20,342 bases of DNA, from positions 1-20,342 of the forward strand of contig MFRB01000130.1 of the NCBI GenBank assembly GCA_001783255.1, read 5' to 3'. The notes under the pieces were generated by a model that saw only the letters and a list, made by a program, of their open reading frames with translations, was not told the origin of the DNA and did not search any database. The position numbers were made by a program, and so were the translations under genes. Every line of letters begins with the position of its first letter. Position 1 is the first letter of the stretch. Of the stretch, positions 6,297-13,967 are shown in pieces. The stretch comes from Candidatus Magasanikbacteria bacterium RIFOXYD12_FULL_33_17. Lineage in GTDB: Bacteria > Patescibacteriota > Patescibacteriia > Magasanikbacterales > UBA922.

Positions 6297-7463
6297 ATGT
6301 TAAATCTTCTTGAAAAAGAACTTCAACAAACATATCAAGAAATAATAGCCATAAAAAAAGATGTAGGTGATGCTATGAATCTATTTCGTGAAGCACAAAT
6401 ACGCACAACTGATAGTAAAGGTGGTACTGTTTCCAATTATCAATATTTTATATATCCTTTCAAAGGTTTCACACTAGCTAATCAAGGAATTCATAATACC
6501 TTGGCAAAATATTTAGCAGAAATGATACCAAAAGATACCGAGGTTATCCTGTCTATTGAGTCTGATGGCATAGGTATTGCCACTTTGGTAGCTGCACAAT
6601 TACGACTTCCCCTGATTATTGCCAAAACATTTCATTATGATGTAGAGTGCGTCACTTTTTCACAACAAACAGGCTACTATGAACGTACAATGTATATGAG
6701 CAAAGCTCTAAAAAACAAAAAAATTGCTATTGTAGACTGTATGGCTTCAACTGGTGGAACTATTGTAAATATGGTAAAAGCAGTCGAATCAATAAATCAA
6801 GAAACAAAAATTACAGGTATTTATTGTGTAAATGACAAAAGCAATTATAGACAAAAAAGTGATACTTTTGAAAAATATGATTATGCCTATCTTTTTGATA
6901 CTTATATAGAAAATGATAAAGTGCTTTGTAGTATGTCTAGTCGTTTCAAAGATGTTTTTTGGGCAGATGTAAACCATAGATTTTATAATATTACCGAACG
7001 CTTGGCTGAAGATGTTTCCAATAAATCCAGACACGGCTATGGCGTAGGAGCCACATTGGTAAATTCAGAAACTTTCGAAATTTCTGCTTGGGGATACAGA
7101 CGTGGACATGTCCATGCTGAACAAGATGCTTTGTCTATGCTAAAAAACAATACGCCTGATTGGGAAGAACACGAATATATGCTTTATTGTACAATGGAAC
7201 CATGTACCTACCGCAATGGCAAATATACACCATGTTCACATCTTATATCTGATATGCCACAACTAAAATGGGTTATCATTGGTCAAAAAGATGTAGCTGA
7301 CAACAGAATTTGTGGTAACGGTATTCAATATTTAGTAGAAAATGGTAAAAATATTAGACTAATGGCAACTAATGAAAAATTTTATGCCAACCAAAATATT
7401 TTTCAAGAAACAAAAATAGAAAATGAAGAAATGATGTTGGAACCAGGACTTTCTTTTGCTTAA
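6297..7463 (+). CDS. Fusion of a type I phosphoribosyltransferase and a zinc-dependent deaminase
   Basis: The gene encodes 388 residues. An N-terminal helical stretch (1-30) precedes a PRTase domain (about 45-230) with SIESDGIGIATLVAAQ (86-101) and the PRPP-loop segment IAIVDCMASTGGTI (about 143-156). Here Cys replaces the usual second acidic residue. The C-terminal part (about 240-365) is a CDA-fold deaminase: HAE at 273-275, then EPC (C303) and PC (C313), with the RibD-like arrangement EPC..TPCSHLI. This predicts zinc bound by H273, C303 and C313 with E275 as proton shuttle. The protein should be cytoplasmic and act in base or nucleotide salvage or modification; the substrate is not evident. 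An alternative start at 6375 (AGGTGA a few bases upstream) would drop only the helical stretch and would fit the TATAAT at 6291-6296. It converges with the guaB-like gene. Confidence 0.8.
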   Translation: MLNLLEKELQQTYQEIIAIKKDVGDAMNLFREAQIRTTDSKGGTVSNYQYFIYPFKGFTLANQGIHNTLAKYLAEMIPKDTEVILSIESDGIGIATLVAAQLRLPLIIAKTFHYDVECVTFSQQTGYYERTMYMSKALKNKKIAIVDCMASTGGTIVNMVKAVESINQETKITGIYCVNDKSNYRQKSDTFEKYDYAYLFDTYIENDKVLCSMSSRFKDVFWADVNHRFYNITERLAEDVSNKSRHGYGVGATLVNSETFEISAWGYRRGHVHAEQDALSMLKNNTPDWEEHEYMLYCTMEPCTYRNGKYTPCSHLISDMPQLKWVIIGQKDVADNRICGNGIQYLVENGKNIRLMATNEKFYANQNIFQETKIENEEMMLEPGLSFA

Positions 7464-7480
7464 AAATTGATAATGAAATA

Positions 7481-7515
7481 AAAAAGTACCACCTTAGCAA
7501 GGTAGTACTTTTCTT
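7481..7515. terminator. Bidirectional terminator between the PRTase-deaminase and guaB-like genes
   Basis: AAAAGTACCACCTT (7482-7495) and AAGGTAGTACTTTT (7499-7512) form a 14-bp stem with one mismatch and a 3-base loop. Downstream T runs exist on both strands, so it serves both convergent genes. Confidence 0.8.
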
Positions 7516-7555
7516 TCTGCGTCATTCCGCGTGTTAATCCATTAACTTGCGTCTA
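7513..7555. repeat. Dispersed post-stop repeat, copy 1
   Basis: CTGCGTCATTCCGCGT and the following bases up to the guaB-like stop codon resemble 19669-19711, next to the dut stop codon. The first 20 bases match at 15 positions. The TAG stop of the guaB-like gene lies at the edge of the repeat. Confidence 0.45.
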
Positions 7556-8986
7556 AGTAATAGCTTTAACATCATGTGAAGCACTCTCTATTTGTCCAGC
7601 GTTAGTAATACGAACAAACTCAACATTTTTTTGTAATTCTGCAATCGTATGTGAATCTGTATAACTCATACCAGATTTTAAACCACCAACCAACTGATTC
7701 ACAATATCAGAAGCTGGCCCTTTGAAAGGCACGATTGACTCCACTCCTTCTGGTACAACTTCACTCATATTTTTCTTTTTTTCTTGATTAATTTTTCTTC
7801 TATCATTGGTTTGAGTGAAACTAGCACTGCCACGATAAATTTTGTATTTTTTATCACCCTTTACCATCACAACACCAGGAGTTTCGGCAGTACCTGCAAA
7901 AACAGACCCAAACATAACAGAGTCAGCTCCAGCACCAATAGCTTTAACAATGTCAGCAGAACCTTTGGCACCACTATCAGCAATAAGAGGTACACCATAT
8001 TTTTTTGTAACTCTGGCAACTTCCATAACCGCTGTTAGCTGAGGTACACCACAACCAGCTACTAACCTAGTTACACAAATTGTTCCAGCTCCTATACCAA
8101 CTTTGACAGCATCGACTCCTGCCTCACAAAGGTCTCTCGCTGCACTAGCTGTCGCAATATTACCTGCGATAATTTGAATATCACCCACAGCATCACGCAA
8201 CTTAACAATAGCTTCAAACATCAAATCTGAATGACCATGAGCAATATCAATTACCAAAACATCAACACCAGCTTTCACTAGTTCTTGAGCTCTCTCGATA
8301 TAGTCTCCATGAACACCTACCGAACCTCCTACCATTAGACGCCCATCTTTATCACGACTGGCTTGTGGATAGTCTATGATATGTTTCATATCATCACTAG
8401 TGATAAGTCCCACTATCCTATTTTCTTCATCTACTAAGGGTAACTTTTCTATTTTGTGTTTAGCAAAAATCTGTTTAGCTTCTTCAAAAGTGGTGTGAGC
8501 ATCACCCACAATTAATTTTTCTCTTGGAGTCATAATACTTTCTACTTTTTGATCCATATCAGTTGCAAAAAGAAAATCACGACGAGAAAGCACACCTCGT
8601 AATTTATGATCACCATTGGCTACCAATAATCCTGACACACCGGTCTCAGCGGCAAATTCTTTGGCTTGTGCTACAGTACTTGTTGGATCAATAGTGTAAG
8701 GATCTTCAACAATCAAATTTTGTGCTCTTTTTACTTTTTTTATTTCTTCCACATTTTCTTCTATAGTGTTGAACCTATGAAGCAAGCCAATTCCACCAAG
8801 TCTAGCCATAGCAATGGCCATTTCTGAACCTGTAACAGAATCCATGTTGGATGGTATTATTGGAATATTTATCTCAATTTTTTTGGTCAATCTAGTCCTA
8901 GTATTAGCTTCTGAACGAGAGCTGAAACTAGATCTACGGGGTATGACTAAAACGTCATCATAAGTAAGTGCTAACGGTATGTTCAT
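7553..8986 (-). CDS. guaB: IMP dehydrogenase-like protein with CBS domains (IMPDH or GMP reductase-type)
   Basis: The gene encodes 477 residues, normal for GuaB with CBS domains. It begins MNIPLALTYDDVLVIP, includes two CBS modules at about 92-146 and 150-208, and has the catalytic loop GIGAGTICVTRLVAGCG with C304 as nucleophile. The NAD/IMP-site segments IIAGNIAT and FGSVFAGTAETPG and the C-terminal FVRITNAG are present. IMPDH oxidises IMP to XMP, the committed step to GMP. Departures from a typical IMPDH: SNMD rather than AAMD near residue 46, YRGSAS instead of YRGMGS, DSGA instead of DGGI, and a flap reading NDRRKINQ where the Arg-Tyr dyad is expected, so Arg is kept but Tyr is not. SNMD also recalls GMP reductases, some of which carry CBS domains. 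The family is certain; the direction of the reaction is less so. Confidence 0.88.
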   Translation of the reverse strand: MNIPLALTYDDVLVIPRRSSFSSRSEANTRTRLTKKIEINIPIIPSNMDSVTGSEMAIAMARLGGIGLLHRFNTIEENVEEIKKVKRAQNLIVEDPYTIDPTSTVAQAKEFAAETGVSGLLVANGDHKLRGVLSRRDFLFATDMDQKVESIMTPREKLIVGDAHTTFEEAKQIFAKHKIEKLPLVDEENRIVGLITSDDMKHIIDYPQASRDKDGRLMVGGSVGVHGDYIERAQELVKAGVDVLVIDIAHGHSDLMFEAIVKLRDAVGDIQIIAGNIATASAARDLCEAGVDAVKVGIGAGTICVTRLVAGCGVPQLTAVMEVARVTKKYGVPLIADSGAKGSADIVKAIGAGADSVMFGSVFAGTAETPGVVMVKGDKKYKIYRGSASFTQTNDRRKINQEKKKNMSEVVPEGVESIVPFKGPASDIVNQLVGGLKSGMSYTDSHTIAELQKNVEFVRITNAGQIESASHDVKAIT

Positions 8987-9010
8987 AAAAATTGATGGTT
9001 AACTAACATT

Positions 9011-9041
9011 GATTACACAGATTATTAAGGATTACACTGAT
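9011..9041. repeat. Degenerate direct repeat upstream of the guaB-like gene
   Basis: GATTACACAGATTATT is followed by AAGGATTACACTGAT, giving two imperfect copies of a GATTACAC(A/T)GAT unit within 31 bases; a related string (ATCAGTGTCTAATCA) occurs at about 9125-9139. The unit recalls the CCGCGT-type repeats at 7513 and 19669, but that link is tentative. The rest of 8987-9145 is AT-rich, and I see no convincing promoter for the guaB-like gene in it. Confidence 0.35.
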
Positions 9042-9145
9042 ATACTCTAAATTCATCAATAATAATCAAATAATACTTGTAACAAATGTGTTTTTATAAA
9101 AATTAAATTCTAATTTATTTTTCAATCAGTGTCTAATCAATGCAA

Positions 9146-9174
9146 TAAAAAACCACCAGATATGGTGGTGGTTT
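9146..9174 (-). terminator. Terminator for the short unit at 9180-9230 and read-through from the solenoid gene
   Basis: On the minus strand AAACCACCA and TGGTGGTTT (complements of 9166-9174 and 9150-9158) form a perfect 9-bp stem with a 7-base loop, followed by TTTATT. No other terminator lies between it and the solenoid gene's stop at 9333. Confidence 0.8.
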
Positions 9175-9179
9175 GTATG

Positions 9180-9230
9180 TTAAATAAGGGTTGTAACTTC
9201 TTCTTTTAATTTTGGGAAAAATAGTCTCAT
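9180..9230 (-). CDS. Possible 16-residue peptide or small RNA
   Basis: An ATG 9 bases after a good promoter opens a 16-codon frame, MRLFFPKLKEEVTTLI, closed by TAA just before the terminator. The predicted RNA is only about 90 bases. The layout (extended -10, 9 bases, ATG, short frame, terminator) is the same as at 6110-6256. There is no Shine-Dalgarno sequence, so if translated it is nearly leaderless. A small RNA is equally possible. Confidence 0.3.
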   Translation of the reverse strand: MRLFFPKLKEEVTTLI

Positions 9231-9239
9231 AGCTATTTT

Positions 9240-9268
9240 ATTGTAGCACGTGATTAGAAGACTGACAA
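9240..9268 (-). promoter_or_regulatory. Promoter of the short transcription unit at 9146-9235
   Basis: TTGTCA (complement of 9263-9268), a 17-base spacer and TACAAT (complement of 9240-9245) with TGC at the extended -10 position. It lies downstream of the solenoid gene's stop and points away from it, so it cannot serve that gene. Confidence 0.65.
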
Positions 9269-9332
9269 GGGAAAACTATTAGCTAATTTTAGATACTTTT
9301 TTGATTGTGGATAATAAAATTAATTTTACAAA

Positions 9333-12300
9333 CTACACAACTAACCTCAAAACCACTTCATGCATTACATCTCTACCAACAGTGTTTGTTCCTAATTCTT
9401 CTATAGTAAACTTCATACCAAATTTACCAGCATATTCATTCAATTTTTCTTTAACGATTGCATATGAAGTTTGTTCTCTCATTTGAGCAAAAATTGGTAT
9501 GGCGTCACCTTTTGTAGCGTATTCCCTTTTGTATTGTTCCAAAAGAGCAGCCATAAGAGCTTTACCTGTACCAGCAACTTCTCCATCGCTGGCAATATCT
9601 GACACAAACAAAATTCTTTCTCCAAAAAGCGTCCCCCTGTCAGAACCAACACCTTCATAAGCCAACAAATAACCACGTACTTTTCCCTCTTTGTCTGTAT
9701 ACTTGAAACTCATATTAGCTCTTTTTTTTGTAGCATTATTAATATCTTTTGCAATCAAAGCATTTTCCATGTTGTGTAAAAATTGTATCAACGACTGATT
9801 GTCACTATACGCTTTACCTTCTATATATGCTACAGGTAGAGAATCCTCAAAAGTTAAAGAACTAATTCCTTTAATATCTGTCTGTAATTCCTGCCCACGA
9901 CTTTCTCTATTTTTTTCAACAACATTTCTTGTCACAAAAGAACCTTTTTCTGGTTTCAATTGATATACTGTGCTATGTGTTTTATCGCTATAACCTACAG
10001 GGGCTCCTGGTATATAAAGGTTATCAACCTGAGGAAGGTTTGTGAGACTATCTGAATAACCTTTTCCAATTACCACCTGTGAATTATCCAAATTATCTCT
10101 AACAGAAAATCTACTCAGATATTCTGCCATAAAATCAGCATAAATTAACTCGACCTGCTTATGTATAAGTTCACTACCTTTCACAGAAGGTGCAAGCTCA
10201 ACATTATCACAAGCAAGAGTAAATTTGGATTCTCGAAGTAACTCTTCTGGAATAACATCTTGCATATGAACAACTTCAGGATTTTGAATTTTCCCTATTA
10301 GGTCTGCAACATTCACTCCAATGTTTTTATCTTTTGTCAAAACACTTTGAGCTACAGTACGCCAGACACCATCTCCACTACGACGCTGAAGGGTAAACAA
10401 GGAACAAACAGGATTGAAGGTATATATATTATTTTTTCCAGAGCCAAACGGCATACAACAAGCAGTATCATTACCAGCAACGACACCATCTGGATCTGAT
10501 TTCAAATTTATCTTTGCTCTATAATTTACAGTTTCAATACTTGGATTATAATATTTTTTGACTATCTCTACAATTTGGGACTCTATTTCTTCATCTATTT
10601 TTTCTTCTCCAGACAAATAATTTCTAAAATTAACTTTAATCCCATTCTTTTTTAAAAATACTTGAATTTCTGCAAATACTTTTCCAGGATCTTGGGCTTT
10701 TCCAACCAAATTCAAAGATTTCATTCCAATAGCATCTCTAATTAATTCAAAAGGGGCTTGCACTGACATACTTCGTGCTGGCAATTCATACTCAATTTCT
10801 AGTGGCTCAAATACTTGAATTTGATCCAACGAACCTTCCACAAGTGCATCTCTCAATTGTTCAGCCGTTAAATCCAAATTGGGAATTTCGATATAGTTCG
10901 AAGGTTTTTTTCTATTTTGAAGTCCGACATCAGTGTGAATATCCAAAAGACCTAAAAAGGCTTCAGGATTACGCCAAAATTGAATTACACTCTGCATACT
11001 TATATCTGGATGAAAGGCCAATCTTTCTATATATTTATACAGCTTTTCTTTCCCTTCACCTTCACTTTTCAGTTTTTTCAATTGACCTAGAATTTCTTTT
11101 TTACCTAACAACTGACACAACTCAGCATATTTCTTTAAACTTTCCCAGGATTTAAAAATTTGTTCTGGTGTAGATAAATCTTTTGCCAAAGTCTGCAATC
11201 CTTTTATATCTCCATATTCCTGTGCTTCTTGCAATACTTTTGAAATATCTTCTCTAAAATTATTAGCTATAGTATTTAAATGATGAACAGATTTTCCACC
11301 ATCATATTCTGCACCATCTCTTTTTACCTGATCTAATATTTGAATATAAAATTCTTGCGCTTCCAAACCTGAAATTTTGAATAATTCAATAACCTTATCA
11401 AAATTATACAACTTATCATGGCGTGACACACCTTCTCGCAAAATATAAGAAAACATTTTTTTGTAACCAAAAATAGCAGAACCTCGTTCAAAGGGTCCTG
11501 ATATATTATGCTCATCAGACCATGAATCTATTCCGTTTTCTTTTAATTTTTTGAATATCCCTTCACATTCTTCTTCGCTACCTAGCCACTTCAAATTTTG
11601 CAACTTATTTTGTTCTGCTAATACGTTCAACTCCAATACTGAAAAATTAGAAAGTGTCTTTTGTATTGAATTTTTTTCATTAAAAAGTAATTCAAAGTCT
11701 TCCTGACACAACATTGGAAAAACGTTAGCTTGTAATATAATTTTTATAGTAGTTGAAGCTTTTTCATACAATGCTTCCGGAATTAATTCATAGCCTAACA
11801 TTTTTTTAACACTTTCATCCATTAAATAATTACACAAAATATTTCCTTCTTTGTTTTTTAATATAATTGTTATAACTTCTTTGTCTATACCAAAAAATTT
11901 ATCTACATTAGATAAAAAAACTTGGGAATATCTTTTTTCAATTATGAGTATTGCTATTTCTTTGTTTAATTCTAGACCTGCAAATTTTTCTTTGTTTCCC
12001 ATTACTAGATCTATTTGTCCAGCTTCAATCAAGGCTAAAGCAACTTCTTTATCTAGATTATTGAATATAATTAGGCTGGATGATAAAACCTGAGCCTGTT
12101 TTTTCTTAATTATGAGCATTGCTATTTCTTTGTTTAATTCTAAACCTGCAAATTTGTCTTTAAAAGAAATTACAGTAACTGCACCTCCAAATTCAATTAA
12201 TAGCATTGCTAATTCTTTATTGAATTCTAAACCTGCAAATTTGTCTTCATCGGTTATAGCTATAACACTATATCCATATCCAGCTTCAATCAAAGAAAGA

Positions 12301-13931
12301 GCAACTTCTTTATCTAGATTATTGAACTTATTTAGATAGTCTACTAAAGTCTTACTCTGTTTTTTCTCAATCATGAGCATTGCAATTTCTTTGTTTAATT
12401 CTAGACCTGCAAATTTGTCTTTATCACAAATAACAATCACCAATCTTGCATGTCCAGCTTCAACCAAGGCTAAAGCAATTTCTTTGTCTAGATTATTGAA
12501 TCTTTTTAAATTGTCTGCTAAAGCCTTAGTTTGTTTTTTCTCAATTAATAGCATTGCTATTTCTTTGTTTAATTCTAAACCTGCAAATTTGTCTTTAGTT
12601 ATTATTACTCGATCTGTATACCCAGCTTCAATCAGAGCTATGGCGATTTCTTTGTCTAAGTTATTGAATTCATTTAGATAGTTTACTAAAAAATTAGTTT
12701 GTTTTTTCTCAATTAATAGCATTGCTATTTCTTTGTTGAATTCTAAACCTGCGAATTTGTCTTTATAATAAAATACCTCACTAACATATCCAACTCCAAC
12801 CAAAATTAAAGCAACTTCTTTATCTAAATTATTGAACTTATTTAGGTTGTCTACTAAAACCTGAGCCTGATTTTTATCAATTATGAGCATTGCTATTTCT
12901 TTGTTGAATTCTAGATCTGCGAATTTGTCTTTATTTTTTATTACTTGTTCTGTATGACCAGCTTTAATCAAGACTACGGCGATTTCTTTGTCTAAGTTAT
13001 TGAATTCATTTACATTATCTATTAATACTTGGGACTGATGTGTTTTAATCAACAATATTGCTATTTCTTTGTTTAATTCTAAACCTGCAAATTTATCTTT
13101 GTTATTAATAACACACTGTGTGTTATAACTTTCAATTAAAGCCAAAGATACCTCTTTGTCTAGGCCTGTAAATTGATCGATATAATCAATAAAAAAATCA
13201 CGACTATTATATTTAATTGCTTTAAGTAAAAAGTCCTTATTAAAATTAACATTCGTAAATTTCTCCCTATTTTCCATCAAAATATTTTTTCCATCACAAT
13301 GAATTAACAATAATGCCAAATCTTCATCCAGCTCCAAACCATCAAATATATTTTTATTTTCAATAACAAAATAACCAAAACCCTGCCGAATCATATTGTC
13401 TGCAACTTCTCTATCCAAACCTGTAAATTTTTCTATGTTATCAATAAAAAACTGGCATTCCTCAACATTAATTAATTTATTTGCAAACTCTTTATTAAAT
13501 TCTAAATTTTTGAACTCTTTAATGTTTTCTACTATTGTCTTAGGATATACTTCATTACTAATCAACACATAGGCGACTTCTTTATCTAGATCAATAAATT
13601 TTTCTATATTAACTATCACACCATAAGCTTGATTATGAAATGCCATTTCTATCGCAAATTTTTTATCAAAAATAAGACCTGGAAACTTTTCTTCATTTTC
13701 AAATATCAAGTTAGAAACTTCCAAATGGATCATCTTATAAGCAATTTTTTTATTCAAATTTTCAAAACGACGAAAATTATCAAAAAAATATTTTATTTTT
13801 TCTGAATCGTCACTAAACAGTAATTGTTCAGCTTCATCTACATCATATTCCTGTTTATTACTATCTTGCAATTCATTTTCAATATCTTTCCTGCCAGAGA
13901 TTCTTTCTCTATAGCTTGATCTTATGGACAT
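9333..13931 (-). CDS. Giant alpha-solenoid repeat protein with C-terminal GNAT-like domain
   Basis: The gene encodes 1532 residues with no signal peptide or membrane helix, so it is probably cytoplasmic. Residues 60 to about 705 are some 23 helical units, alternating about 29 residues (DKE(V/I)ALALIEAG..., ending KDKFAGLEL) and 27 residues (NKEIAMLLIEKKQ..., ending KFNNL). This gives a 56-residue double repeat that resembles DUF4116-like or other alpha-solenoids (resemblance by eye). Residues 705-1000 are charged and helical. Around 1135-1200 is a distinctive segment NLKSDPDGVVAGNDTACCMP, then FGSGKNNIYTFNP and AQSVLTKD. About 1400-1532 looks like a GNAT acetyltransferase fold: GYLLAYEG, FVSDIASDGEVAGTGKALM (acetyl-CoA-loop-like G-x-G). 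The role is unknown; a solenoid that binds a partner and an acetyltransferase that modifies it is an inference. It starts 36 bp after the gatB stop and may be co-transcribed with it. Confidence 0.85.
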   Translation of the reverse strand: MSIRSSYRERISGRKDIENELQDSNKQEYDVDEAEQLLFSDDSEKIKYFFDNFRRFENLNKKIAYKMIHLEVSNLIFENEEKFPGLIFDKKFAIEMAFHNQAYGVIVNIEKFIDLDKEVAYVLISNEVYPKTIVENIKEFKNLEFNKEFANKLINVEECQFFIDNIEKFTGLDREVADNMIRQGFGYFVIENKNIFDGLELDEDLALLLIHCDGKNILMENREKFTNVNFNKDFLLKAIKYNSRDFFIDYIDQFTGLDKEVSLALIESYNTQCVINNKDKFAGLELNKEIAILLIKTHQSQVLIDNVNEFNNLDKEIAVVLIKAGHTEQVIKNKDKFADLEFNKEIAMLIIDKNQAQVLVDNLNKFNNLDKEVALILVGVGYVSEVFYYKDKFAGLEFNKEIAMLLIEKKQTNFLVNYLNEFNNLDKEIAIALIEAGYTDRVIITKDKFAGLELNKEIAMLLIEKKQTKALADNLKRFNNLDKEIALALVEAGHARLVIVICDKDKFAGLELNKEIAMLMIEKKQSKTLVDYLNKFNNLDKEVALSLIEAGYGYSVIAITDEDKFAGLEFNKELAMLLIEFGGAVTVISFKDKFAGLELNKEIAMLIIKKKQAQVLSSSLIIFNNLDKEVALALIEAGQIDLVMGNKEKFAGLELNKEIAILIIEKRYSQVFLSNVDKFFGIDKEVITIILKNKEGNILCNYLMDESVKKMLGYELIPEALYEKASTTIKIILQANVFPMLCQEDFELLFNEKNSIQKTLSNFSVLELNVLAEQNKLQNLKWLGSEEECEGIFKKLKENGIDSWSDEHNISGPFERGSAIFGYKKMFSYILREGVSRHDKLYNFDKVIELFKISGLEAQEFYIQILDQVKRDGAEYDGGKSVHHLNTIANNFREDISKVLQEAQEYGDIKGLQTLAKDLSTPEQIFKSWESLKKYAELCQLLGKKEILGQLKKLKSEGEGKEKLYKYIERLAFHPDISMQSVIQFWRNPEAFLGLLDIHTDVGLQNRKKPSNYIEIPNLDLTAEQLRDALVEGSLDQIQVFEPLEIEYELPARSMSVQAPFELIRDAIGMKSLNLVGKAQDPGKVFAEIQVFLKKNGIKVNFRNYLSGEEKIDEEIESQIVEIVKKYYNPSIETVNYRAKINLKSDPDGVVAGNDTACCMPFGSGKNNIYTFNPVCSLFTLQRRSGDGVWRTVAQSVLTKDKNIGVNVADLIGKIQNPEVVHMQDVIPEELLRESKFTLACDNVELAPSVKGSELIHKQVELIYADFMAEYLSRFSVRDNLDNSQVVIGKGYSDSLTNLPQVDNLYIPGAPVGYSDKTHSTVYQLKPEKGSFVTRNVVEKNRESRGQELQTDIKGISSLTFEDSLPVAYIEGKAYSDNQSLIQFLHNMENALIAKDINNATKKRANMSFKYTDKEGKVRGYLLAYEGVGSDRGTLFGERILFVSDIASDGEVAGTGKALMAALLEQYKREYATKGDAIPIFAQMREQTSYAIVKEKLNEYAGKFGMKFTIEELGTNTVGRDVMHEVVLRLVV
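11830..13757 (-). repeat. Coding tandem repeats, 168-bp double unit
   Basis: The solenoid units are visible at DNA level. Strings such as GCAAATTTGTCTTT and TGCTATTTCTTTGTTTAATT (plus strand) recur with few changes at about every 168 bp between 11,940 and 13,100. Units toward the N-terminus (13,130-13,757) are more diverged. The pattern indicates recent expansion or homogenisation of the central units. Confidence 0.85.
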
Positions 13932-13967
13932 AATCTAAATTATTTTTATAAAAAAATAAATAATTAG

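Noticed and set aside
8987..9145. Promoter for the guaB-like gene
   Set aside because: Several TTGAAA/TATAAA-like strings exist, but none has suitable spacing; in DNA this AT-rich such matches arise by chance.
10775..11155. Plus-strand 126-codon frame inside the giant gene
   Set aside because: No initiation signals and no recognisable protein features; it is a shadow of the solenoid-GNAT gene.
11830..13757. CRISPR array
   Set aside because: The regular spacing of repeats is within one long coding frame and the spacers are themselves repeated; no cas genes are present.
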